From Diprion similis (taxonomy: Eukaryota; Arthropoda; Insecta; Hymenoptera; Diprionidae), in assembly GCF_021155765.1 (NCBI RefSeq), contig NC_060115.1, positions 11,884,493 to 11,948,492 on the forward strand: a stretch of 64,000 nucleotides of DNA, given 5' to 3'. Below, one piece after another: positions 11,434 to 23,600 of the stretch. Numbering within the stretch: position 1 is the stretch's first letter; the number at the start of each line of letters is the position of its first letter. The translations under genes were made by a program, and so were the position numbers. Under the pieces are notes generated by a model that saw only the letters and a list, made by a program, of their open reading frames with translations, had not been told where the DNA came from and did not search any database.

Positions 11434-14300
11434 GGGTCTTTCTTTTTTAACGCGGAAGCCGAGTGCCGCGATTTGATTTTTTTTTTTTTTTATTCTACTT
11501 CGGTGAATACCTGTCGAAATTACATCCTGCAAGGATGGAACTTTCAAATGTAGATGAGCGGAATCGGCTATGCGATAAGCGAGCAAAACAGCGATACTGA
11601 TTGAAGAAAGAGGAATTCTGCAGAGATATAACGCACTTGATTAGCTTTGCGGTTGGCGAAGCCAATCCTCGGTTGTTACGCAGGTTTACATTCGTTTTTG
11701 TAGCATGTTTGAAAGAGTCTGAAATAGTCAACTTGATCGAGGCATAGTTGAATAGGAAATCGTGATTTTATTTTATCCAAAGGACTGGTACGCATACTTT
11801 ATTACATTGTCGGTACAGTCAGGCATCTATGGGGCATTCCTTGCACGATTTTTTTATTTTAGTTACCTGCAAAACACGTTCGCTTCAGAGAAACTATCGC
11901 TGGGAATTTCGTTTTTTTTTTCTTCACCTGTGACAAATTATTTTAGAAGCAACTGTTTGCAGTTGAGAAATTCAACTTACGTAATCAATATTCGTGAAAT
12001 GATTTTTGTTGGAGAAATGTATTTTCTCATTGCAAAGGAAAAAACAATTCCTAAATTTCGATTTAAGGATTTGCAAATTTCGGAAGAAATGAAAAACGCT
12101 AGTTAACTCTTATTCGAAGGAATTTGATAAATTAAACACAAAACCAAATTTTCTAAAAAGTCTTAAGCTTGAAGCTGCGAAAAACACAGAACGCGTAATT
12201 AAGAGAAATCAAATAACAATGAATAATCAAATAAATAAACAAGTAAGTATGAATAACATTGTATCCTTCACAACTTTCGAAATAAAAAACTGCCTAATTT
12301 TTTTCATTAATCCTGTTCTCCGGTAAATAATAGTTACACAATTGACTTCCTTCTCGGATCTGCAAGCATCAAATAAATAAAAGTATAGTAATAATCTGCG
12401 TCCGAGTGATCGAGCTTGGTGGAACTGAGCTGGAACGACTTTTACACACTCTAATTTGTTTTCGTTTTTCTTATCTCGCAATAGCATGTTTTTCCTCCAT
12501 CATACCTCACATTGCAAGGAATATTACGCCAACGAGTAACGTGAAACGTCTTCGCGTCGAGGTTGAAAGTAAATCGCTTTAAACAGAGAAAGAGAGAGTA
12601 GAAAAAATTTACAAAAAAATTCAAAGTAATAAGAGAAATAACACAACGATAATAATATCAACGGCAACCACAGGGCAGCAGCTTACGACGTAATAATTAT
12701 TCATCCAATACATCGCCATCATTAATCACAGCGGAATACTCACTGCCAAAAGTTAGTTATACCGGAAGTTGCGTCAAAGTATAGCGATAATGTATATTCA
12801 ACTAGCCACATTCACATTAGACATCTGAATTTTCCACCGTTAAATACTCTTCCATTTCGTTTATATCGGAATTAATTCGTTATACGCGTTTGTATCATGG
12901 ACCAATCGCTCACATGCCGCATGATCATTGCCTCGTATCTTTTACGGGCAATCACATTATATCGTATATTATTTAGTATAACCTGCTGCAGGCTACACAT
13001 CTACCGGAGCATCACACAGACGTATAGACGTGTACTTAAATCTTAAGATGACCAGATGACCGGCGACTTTCACATTCTGTTACCGGGCACCGAGCTGGCG
13101 CGGACGTTGTCTGCCGGGGAGATGAGAATAGTCTGAAATATTATCGACGTCCTGGAGGCTGAGGGGTGCAGGCGAATATTTCTGGCTTTTACTTCATACC
13201 GGTATTTCAACGGTTTTTATTTATTCTCTTACGTTTCGTCAATGCGTGGTATAACATATACGTTGATGCTTTCCATCTCTTTTTCACAAGCCAATCGTTT
13301 CGATCAGGTTTTACTTTACTCACTTTAGGGCTGTTATAAAAAACAAAATTTATTACTGTCTTCATAATTCCGAAAGTAGTTTTTAAAATATTTAAAATAC
13401 AAGCACTTCAACAATTTCGAATCATTCGATTCCTTTCATTCTTGTACTGATTCTACGTGTTCTTCGTTTCGTGTAGCTAGTGATGAATCGAGTTGCAGTA
13501 CAATGGATATGAACACTTGTGACCACACCGTGACATAGATTATATCATTCCATCCTAATGACACATCTTACGTTACCTCTGATTTTAGTTTTCACAATAA
13601 ATCGCATTGTCTTCAATACCTTCGTAAAGGTTCGATTAAAAATTTGACATCAATTTGGTGTCTAAATGTACTTGAAGTCTGATCAAATTGCCTAAGCTGT
13701 CGTGCACATGACACCATTGGTTTCTGATGATTCTTTTACACAGCGTCAATTCATCGCATATCCTCTAGATTCAGCTCGGTAAGTTCTTACGAATACCCGT
13801 TTCAATGATCGACATATGATCAAAGATTATATATAAATCTACTATCACGTTATCTGAGCGATCAAACTGCACAGGGTGAAAAGGACAGAGTGCTGAGTGA
13901 CCGGTGGTTCGAGGTGAAAGTTCGATGTCTCGGAACGAAATCTGTTCCAATTTGAACGGAAAGCATTTCGTTGGACATCGAAAGTCCTGCATTATCTCCG
14001 CATCATTTATTTGCCCCTCCTTTCGCTTCTCGCCGCATCCCGCTCTCTTTCTCTTTCTCACTCTCACGTTCCCTCATTCTCTCGCAGCCTATAATAAGGT
14101 CCCATTTTAAAACACGCTCATCTGGTTCCCTGAAGAAGTAAATAGTATTCATCCTCTCGATGTTTTAAAGAGAATGTCCGCCGTATTTGCTGTTACATAT
14201 ACATATATATACACTCGTCAGAAAGTGACGAGGGAGAATATCACGACGTCGCGACGCTACTCTCTGTCCATTACTGCAGAAATGAGTTTCATTTTAACCT

Positions 14301-14310
14301 GTGACGTCAC
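14301..14310. promoter_or_regulatory. Perfect CRE-like palindrome GTGACGTCAC
   Basis: A ten-base perfect palindrome containing TGACGTCA, the binding site type of CREB/ATF bZIP factors. There is no neighbouring gene here to assign it to. Two further TGACGTCA sites lie at 32362..32369 and 33162..33169. Confidence 0.3.
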
Positions 14311-15357
14311 ATCAACAGATGTTCACGTCACTTGTCCAAGTCTTTCGCGAAGCATATTGCCATGCTTGGGTTGGGTTCAAATTTCTTTCAGGTTTTGCAT
14401 TTTCGCTGCATTGGCAACGGCATCCCTCTGTACGTACCTGCAGTAGTTTTAAACAGTCAGTTTTTACTTCTTCTTCGGACAATTAAGTTTTGAGATTCGA
14501 TGTTATAATCGACTGCTGTTACGCCTTGAAGGACGTATTTCAAAATGCCTGTTCATATGCATCTGTTTTTTCATTTTGTGTGTTGGACTGTCAATTCGCA
14601 AGTGTAAATCACGAGTATACCAGGCATTAGTGAAACGTTCTAGGAATATCATATTTGGAATTTGGCAACCTGAAAGGAATATTTCAGAGCACCGCTTGCA
14701 CTTTCTAGAAATATATAAAGAACGTGCAGTCAATGTCCGCGGGTATAATGGCCTGATTATCACATCAAAGACATGCCAATTATGGAATGTGCTTTTCATA
14801 TCCCTGAAACATAGAGAGAAATATTAGCAATTCTATTATCAGCTCATTAGTAACAATTTATTCGTATTGATGTGCAAATTTCATTTTTACATAGAGACTC
14901 TTATCGTTGTTATCTATCAAAATGATAAAATATTGCAATAATACGTCCCAAAAGAAAAATATCTAATCGCTGATCCTACAATGTTTAGATAACTTTCAAG
15001 AAACTTTTGCGTTGTTTTTGTATTCATGTATTCAACTGGAGAGTATCGACTTTCCGTGTCTGCATGGCATTTGAAATGTTTGTAAAATTGGAACAACATT
15101 CAAACGACTTCAATCTTGAATATATTTATTCAGTATGTTGTAGAGTGCTAAATTAATTGGCAATCAATACCAATTGCCCAACTAATTAACATTTTACTTT
15201 TGAGATATTACATATTATAAATCACTAATAAACATGTCGGTTTATTTCGTGAATCCGATGAAGTTTCACTGTAACCCAGTGTTAAAAAAATATGATTGTC
15301 AGCAGCATACGTTTACCATATTTTTACATTGAAAAAGGACTCAGAGTAGCGTTTAAA

Positions 15358-15429
15358 ATAATGAAGGTTACTTAGTAATTAAACTCTTTAAACATAATAA
15401 AGGTTACTTAGTAATTATATCGTATAAGT
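15358..15429. repeat. 36-base tandem duplication
   Basis: Two adjacent copies start at 15358 and 15394. Each contains AAGGTTACTTAGTAATTA, with few differences between the copies. It lies in AT-rich intergenic DNA with no coding potential. Confidence 0.75.
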
Positions 15430-17739
15430 GATAGTTGATTTAACAAGTTAGTTGTATAAGGTCGTATCTTAACAACTATTCTTTTTACTATATGGATCTT
15501 GACCAGATATTACTGACAATGAGCAGCATCGACTTTATAGGTGTACGTTGTATAGTTGCACGTTTATTGATATAATTGTTAACAAGACTGATCGATATTG
15601 TAATTTTCAAGAAATTAGCATTAACTCAGCATTTAACGAGGCAAAGGAATAAAAATGACCACTATTGAGATAATATACTCGCTACGGTAATCAAAATTGC
15701 AAGTTCGATTAACGTTTCAACATGTTTTTTATGGCCAGCTATCCTGAACGGTTTCAGTAGTAATGACACCAAAAGTATAACAAATATGGTAATTCTGACA
15801 TATATAGTATGTTCACTGTATATCTGCCGCATTACTACAAGCTTATCGTTACAGTTACACACTATACAACACATCCGATGTAGCAGATGGGTAATGTCGT
15901 TAATCCGGATATTGAACCTTCGTCATCTGTTGGGTTAATTTTACAAAAAAAACGAGAGTCTTGGACATGTGGAATATTATACGTAAGTTGAGTTTAAACG
16001 ATTCAAACGACGTTTTTTCCGAACTCATCCGCCAATCGAAGTTCTTTTATACTTTTATCGTGTATGATGCTCTGTTATCCAGCATGATAATGATAGAAAA
16101 CATTTCAATCAACGCGCTTAGAAACTGCAGCCAGACAAGTCGAAGAGAATTATTACGTGCAAAACAGTAATTTCGAGTGTATGGTTATATGTATTGCAGC
16201 TTCTGTGATGAGAAATAGATTCAGTATTTATTTAATGAAGATAGCAGAAGAAAGGAAGTCTACATTATCGAGATCACGTCACCGACCCAGTATCGAAACG
16301 TCAGTAAAACTCTGCTCATTTCTTATAATTTATTTACAGAAGTGATACAAATTTATACTGTATCAGATAACTGTGTTTACCATTAAAATTTCTACCATAT
16401 CGCAGCGTCAGTAAAACAGTGGTCAGTATACCGTATTACGTAGTAGTAGTAGGTACCACGTGGACCAGAAGTTATTTGCTGCCGGAATATCGACAGTTGA
16501 TATCTCGGATCTGATAAGACCTAGGAACTGAAAGAATTCCGAACGGACGATGTCTCCTCATAAAATCCCATCTGAACATCCTTGTCCCAGATTTGGGTGG
16601 CCCACACACGATTTCCGATCATCATTCGCCTGTCCAATATTACACTATTCATACACTGGCTGTAGGTGCATACGAGGACCGTTTACGTGTCGGCTAAGAT
16701 ATAAATTGGACAGTCGTCTCCCGTGCGAGAGTACATGCATGAGATCAAAGGAGGTGGAGGTGGACTGGCCGGTTGTTTCATTGTATGGTACTGTGAGGAA
16801 CACGAAGACGAGGTCGTGGGAAGCGTCGACTGACGGTGAAAGTTTCCTGCAAGGTATACTAAACTTACTTTAACAACTTTACCCACACATAGAGGAACGT
16901 ACATATACATTTTGATACTATCTCTGCACGCCAAACGATCTACGTGATCGTGTAGTGGAGAAAAAGGTGCATACTTTGGACAGCTTCCGTTTCCGGTTCA
17001 ATTATCACCATGCAGATGCATCTTCCTGTTTCGAAGAGAAGAAGTCATGGTTTCGCTGACCTAAGCGATTTATCGAAGATAGATCGTTGTAAGGTCTGGT
17101 TGAAGACTTTCGCCCGGAATTGGACTGAATGAAACGAATGCTAAAAATAGGAGAGAAGACGAAACTTTGTCATTGTCAGAAACTTACTCGAGCAATGAGA
17201 CCATGGCATACATTGAGGTATAGCCTAAGTGCAGTATTATATCATGTTTGATAATACTCCAGACTGTGTACCTAGTGTTGTAGCAATACCTACCTCATGT
17301 TTACCAACAGAAATTTTCAAGATTAGTATAATATTGAATCAATAACACTGACTAATTCACGTTGCCTCATTCTCGCTTGTAAGAAGGACACATCAATGAA
17401 CGTGATTACGTAAGAATTGACGGATTTTAGCAATTGTTGAATTAAACTGTTTACATGAAAATTGATCAACGTAATACGCAGTCATTCTGGGCGAAAATAA
17501 CGAACGAGTAATGGGCATGGTAAAAATACCTCAACGATATTTTATGAATAAATAGTTACTATTAAAATACTAAAATCCTGAAAGTATCAAAGTTCGATCT
17601 CAAATAGCTTTTGAGAATGAGCATGTAAACTCAAATGTGTAAAATAATTTTTTTCTCAGAATTGACTACATCTTTGTTATTGAGAGAGTCAAAAGTTTTC
17701 ATAGACATAATGGAGAGACCTTTAGTTTAATAAAATCAC

Positions 17740-18360
17740 GATGAAAAAAATGTATTTTCTCTTCGATTTTGGTTTTTCACTGTGACAGTTTTCGAAAAAA
17801 ATTATAAAACTATTATTTTTACGTTTTTTATAGATTCCTCATTGACTCTTATTTTTGTTAACATTTTCATAACGGTATTCCGTAGTGAAAAAAAATAAAA
17901 ACTATTTTATTTGCTAAAACTGAAGTATTAAACAAGTCTCAGCCGGATTATTGCAAATTGTACTCTTATTTGTACATACATTATACACTGAAGTAATTCA
18001 TTTGCATCAGAATTTGTAAAAACAAAATTCTGATTTTTTTTTTAATTTCTGTAACTTCTAATGTAATTGTTTTTGAAATTTACACCTTCTAACGTAAGTG
18101 AATTATTATAATGTATTATTTATATACAAATAAGAATACATTTTAAAATAATACGACTAAGTCTTATTAATTGTTCCGTTTTTTCTAAACAAAATGGTTT
18201 TTATTTTTTTAACTACGGCGAACCGATGAATTTTATTTTTTTTACAAAATACGTGTTATCGACGAATCTATAAAAATTGCAAAAATAACAGTTGCACAAT
18301 TTTGCTCGAACAGTTTTACAATGACAAATAAAAATTTAAGAGGAAATAATTTTTTATCGT
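17740..18360. mobile_element. Palindromic foldback/MITE-like element A
   Basis: The two halves are imperfect reverse complements about a centre near 18050. Matching blocks include TTCCGTAGTGAAAAAAAATA near 17878 against a copy whose complement lies near 18198-18220, and CTTATTTGTAC near 17965 against its complement near 18124-18134. Another matching pair is ATCACGATGAAAAAA near 17735 against its complement near 18355. Arms are roughly 290 bases each with a very short spacer. There is no open reading frame, so any mobility would be non-autonomous. Exact ends and target-site duplication could not be fixed by eye; the limits given are where complementarity becomes unclear. Confidence 0.72.
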
Positions 18361-20679
18361 GAATTTATTCTACTCATTTATTGTACTAACAAATAATGAA
18401 CGGTAATTCTCCCGAAAAATTGATCACACTATAATATTTACTAGTTGTTCCTAGATAAATTTTACACAATGTAATATAACAAAATGCGAAACACACATAA
18501 ATTAAATATTAAAGTCATAATTGAAAAAATAAAACATCGACAGCATATAATCTACGCTACTTGCATTAACTAGTTGATCTGTCTGACTTTCGATGCGCCC
18601 ATCAAAAGATTTCGGGATATATATCTGCTACTTTTACTTTAGATAATTATTTCCATCAACTTACCATGGAAGCGAAGATTTGCAATTGCAGAATTTGTTT
18701 GTACAAAAGAAAGAAAAAAAATTAACTATCACATTCAAAAGTTACAGTAGTGAAATCTTACCACATTTCCTAAACTTCCGGTTCTACGATGTTTTTCGCT
18801 GTTTTTTGAGCTCTTTGGGTCCTAATTACTCGAGATAGTGTCCCAAAAATTGAAGATTTGAAAAAAATAGTTTTTGGCTTAGAGAATGGCAAAGCCATTT
18901 TTCATATCGAGTCTCACCCTGAAATGTTGCTCCCTTTATCATGTTACGTTATGCCTGGAGTAAGGGTCCAACTTATGCAATTTAGACTGTAATATTTTTC
19001 TACTATTTCGTCAGATAATTATTACTTCTCAACCGACGAAAGAAATATTATATATAATTATATGATAATTTCTTATGTGATTGAATTATGTGACGAGATT
19101 TGATCGAACAAATTTCAGATACGTATTTATAAAAAAATAATAAATGGCTAATCTGAAAGTGTAACATTAAATGTAAATATTCTCAGAACAACCGGAACCG
19201 ATTTCTTTTCTGTCGCAATTTATTTGTGTTCTACTGTGAACAGACTATCTATTGTATTCGCGAGTTGGTAATAGAATAGACGAAGATAGTTCGTTTGAAA
19301 TTGCATCAACCCATGCGCAGGAATGCTTACCAGTGATTTGAATAGGCGTGGATAAAAAAAAAAGAAAAAATTCTGCTCGCAAAGTACGCGTCACGTGCGA
19401 TCGAGTTTCGATCAAAAACGAAGTATAAAGTGTAAGTTGAATATTTCTAACATTATCTTTCAAAAGAAATCTGATGTTTCTTTTCTGCATATCATATAAA
19501 TTATGTGTTCTTTTCTCTTATACGTCTTATTATGGAATACGCAATTATTCATTGATGAAAATATAGTTACACATTGAAATTCCGTTATAAATATATTTTA
19601 TTCAATATGTTAAGTGTTGCTCTAACGCTAAGTGTAAATTCATACAATTAAGTATACATATTTATGTATAAGTACACATTATTAAATATTTGAATATACA
19701 TATATTTATGTATTCATTTGTAAATATTATCACTTAAATTGTCTACCAAACTATATTATTATACTATAGGTAAAGTAAACATCACCAGTTTTTCACCGTA
19801 CCCAGGCGACTAGCGCACGACGGCGATATTTAATACATATTTCATCTATTCAAATATTAATTATCTGTTACACGTACAATTTATTTTTCTTAATATTTTT
19901 CTATTTGTTTCAAACTTTTTTCTTTTTTTTTTCAATGATTGATATTTTTCATTTTTACTCACATTATATAATTGTTTACCATAAAATTGAAGTATCTATT
20001 TCAGTTATGTTAAGTTGACACATGGCTTATAAAAAATTAACTACACATACGATGTCTTCTACATGGTAGAGAGTTACTTGACTCCTGATTTTAGACACGT
20101 TACTTTAAATATTTATAAAATTTTCTTATCCATTGTTGTTTGTCACGGTCAATTCAATTCGTGCATCGTTACACAGATCGTTGTAAATAAATCGAAATAT
20201 AATTAATTAAGTTATACTGAATTGGAGAGTGAACCAAAACTCACCATAAGAATGATGTAGAGTATAAGAAACAGAAAGAGAAATAATAATAATACTTTGA
20301 AGAACAGCTTCGTAGTTTATAATATTAAATACTAATAAGTAACAATCAAAACAAAGAAAAGAAACAATTGAGTAACAATATGCAATAAATGTTGCCCTAA
20401 CCATAAGAGAGACACATGAGTCTATCTAAAATTATTTCTAGCAATGATAGCAGTGCCAATGTTTTCCACATATTTCATTTTTCACAATCGTTCGGAAATC
20501 CTAGTCCTGCACAGAATTTCCACTTTAATACAATATCATAACGCTTTCATAGAAACTTAACAAATTGTATAACGTGTAAATGTAAATAGCATAATATACG
20601 ATTCTTGGGCGTGACGTGGTCGAAAAGTGAGAAATTCTTGTCAGCTGATTTTGAAAATTAATCCTATCAACACTCGACC
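18361..20679. other. AT-rich intergenic region, including the P5B ATPase 3' flank
   Basis: No gene is seen here. The minus strand downstream of the ATPase stop (20680) contains a possible poly(A) signal ATTAAA at 20524..20529, about 150 bases after the stop. The rest is very AT-rich sequence with scattered stops in all frames. Confidence 0.55.
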
Positions 20680-23600
20680 TCAGGACGGTAAAATGTCCAG
20701 CTCCAGAACACTTTGAGTGGCACTTCGGTAGTTGCTTTCCTCGCTTTTATGCACCATTATGCTTTTAAACTCATCCGATGGCGCGACTTGCTGGCTAGGT
20801 GGATGTCTTGGCAATGTTGCTATTGGGTTTGTGTTATAATTTCGGTACGATTTTTCGTATGGATAAATGCCGTTCTCTGATTCGGAATTGTGCCTCCTTT
20901 TTGAAGAAAGTTCCAGCTTACAGGAACTTGGCGTGTAGCGGACTTCCCTGTCGATCTCTCTGCCATCTTCAAAGTTGGGAACAGTTTGCATGGAAACCGC
21001 CGTTCGCTGGTTGCTAAACAGCGACCTTGGGTTCAATGTGACTTCTCTAGCAGAACCAGATCGCTTGAAATCAGAATTAGTTTCTTGAATGACGTTCGAG
21101 TTGATGAAATCACTGGTCGGATTAGTCTCTGTGATGTTCTCGATTTTGATTTCCGTTAAATTCTGACGAATCAATATGTCCGGTGCTGCTTCTGGCAAAG
21201 GCTCTTGCGATATCGGCGGCCACTTGTGATTTGAGGCCAGGTCCCATTCTATTGCAAGATACCGTTTCTTCGACTTGTGGACATTGTGCCAGCGGTATCT
21301 CAGTTTTCCAAATATTATGTAATCCACTACGAAGTACTCGACGACCATTGACAAAACGAAATTAGCCAGCCCGTAACAGAGCACGACGTATCTAAATCCC
21401 ACATCCGGTGGCAACACTAATTCAAACTGGTCCGCGAGCCAATCAAAGGGATTCAGTGCCATGTAGATTGAGAAAAGTGACATAAGTATAAAAGATGAAA
21501 GGAGACCCCAGTTCGTCCATATCGGCTTTCTGTAAGGTCGCCCCTTCGAAAATGCAACTGCTAAGATGATGTACTGCATGGAACTGATAATGAATATGGT
21601 ATAATTTTCAAAGCATCCAACATACTCTTCTTCTGTTGTTGCATTTGTTTTGGGACTGTTGATACAAGTCTTGTAGCAATCCTGTTGGGCCAGGTGGAAG
21701 AGGCTCATGTATTGGAATATTATGACGATTAAGATCTGAAATATCAAGCTGAGGATCGGGGATGTGCTGATGAGACTTGTTAGAGGTGCTGTTTTAGCCA
21801 GGGGACCATCGTAGGCTTCGGTCCGGCCAAAGAAGAAGGCAAATATTGATATAACAAAGAGATCGATGTAGAGATACTCAATGTCTGTGAGGTTCGACCT
21901 GATATTGTAGAGCAGCATAACTGAAACGAATTGTGTGAGGGAATAAGCCGCCATGTACTTGAAGATTCCAAAGGAAGTAGATAGCGCTGCTCGTCCTTCT
22001 CTGATCACGGAGAGTAGACATGATATGTCCGTGTCACGACTCGTGAACGGCGAAGCCACCGATGATTCTGTGTCGGACAATGAGATTCCGGTGTGCGCTG
22101 CCTTCAAAGCACCACAGTCGTTGGCACCATCTCCGACCATTGCTGTAATTAAATTGCCCCAATTACCAAAGGCTTAACGAGCAGCCAGCGAGACGTGCTT
22201 GACAAAGGCTTGACCGAATACCATGCAATCATCAGATACATAACTGTCGCGTGCATGCGTACAGAATAGAATAAAACCGGTATTGGTGCTAAATGGTTAC
22301 ACAAGATTAACAAATCAGCTTGTGGTGACATGTCTTTGCATTTCTGGACGAATGTGCGAAATGTATTCGAACTCTTTGAACTTCATATATATGGAGCTTA
22401 GAGTACAATTGGCTTTCGACGAAACTTTTAGCTAGTGTCGACTCTATTCGAAGCAGCTCAACCGCGTGACTAGCATTATAACTGAGAACTTTGTCAAGAT
22501 TACGTGGGATGCGAGATCGTTATGTCACTTAGATTTCATGATTTTTGCACGTATCATGTTAGTTTTTACGAGCTAAATGTGATGCGTAGTGTATCACGTA
22601 CGCGTTGCAATAGACCGTTAACGAGGAGATTTTAATGCGACGCAACATTTCGAACCTTTGTTTATTTATGAGTTATTATAACAGGTTTGTCATTAATGAA
22701 ATTTCACTTTTTGTACACTACGTAGTTTGAGTGCCGTGGTGGTTATTGGAGGTAATTGAACAACATGATTGTTGACTTACCGACATAATATCCCAATGCT
22801 TGAAGCTCTTGCACGAGCTGTTGTTTCTGGTCAGGTGACATCCTCGCAAAAATGGCTCCTCGTGTGGCTAGCTTTGGTATCAATTCCGGATAATGCTGCT
22901 TAACCATTGACCAAGTCTTTCCCGTCAATGAAAATACGTATTTGTTTGTAGAAATGTGCAAACTGTAAGACAAAAGTTCACACGTTGTTGTACAATTATA
23001 GTTTAGGGTAACCAGAGTAATTCGACATGAATAAAAACTAAGAACGTTCAATAAATATCGACTTCTGAAAGCTGGCGGTTACTAATAAAAAACTAGCAAT
23101 TCACCAAAATATCAGCGATTCTATGGTGAAGTTTAATATTTTGAGGAATGCTGATGGGTGCTAACGATTTTTTTAATTGATTTTCAAGCACTGTAAGATA
23201 AGGATGGTTATGATCCATGATCACCGGAGTTAATTACTATCACTACTCGTCAGACACAGTTATGTGCTGCTATTGATTAGCGAGATTATGCTAATCTTCA
23301 TACGCTCATACTCAAATATACTTCGCCATGTCAGATTACGCTAGTACATTTCGACTATTCATAATTATTTTTTCACTTATTTCGGTTAGGAAATGATTCG
23401 ATATGGTGCGATACACCCTGAAACGCGAAGGTGTCAAAATAACGGAACATTGTTCACAAAACTTACATTACTTTTACCACGACATCTGTTATGTAAGAGT
23501 AACTAACAAATGTTACGCTCCTGTCGTATTGATGCAACGTAACCCTTGTTATGTTATTTGGCGGGGTTCTAGTTGGATTACGTAGTATTTGTCGTATAAA

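Larger units (their letters stand above)
1150..17739. other. Intergenic region with no supportable gene
   Basis: About 16.6 kb of AT-rich DNA. I could not join any of the short open frames into a gene or recognise a protein family. It contains simple repeats, a two-copy 36-base duplication (15358..15429), one isolated candidate plus-strand exon near 3.7 kb, and a GTGACGTCAC palindrome at 14301..14310. Some frames near 15.7 kb are hydrophobic but have no family signature. Confidence 0.6.

Noticed and set aside
13050..13134. Short plus-strand frame starting MTGDFHILLPGTELA, vaguely like an amidase start
   Set aside because: Only 25 codons before a stop, with an in-frame stop shortly upstream and no neighbouring exon; too short to support.
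15662..15874. Hydrophobic minus-strand frame with two possible membrane segments, considered as a chemoreceptor fragment
   Set aside because: It lacks the receptor C-terminal signature motifs, and hydrophobic frames are expected in AT-rich DNA.
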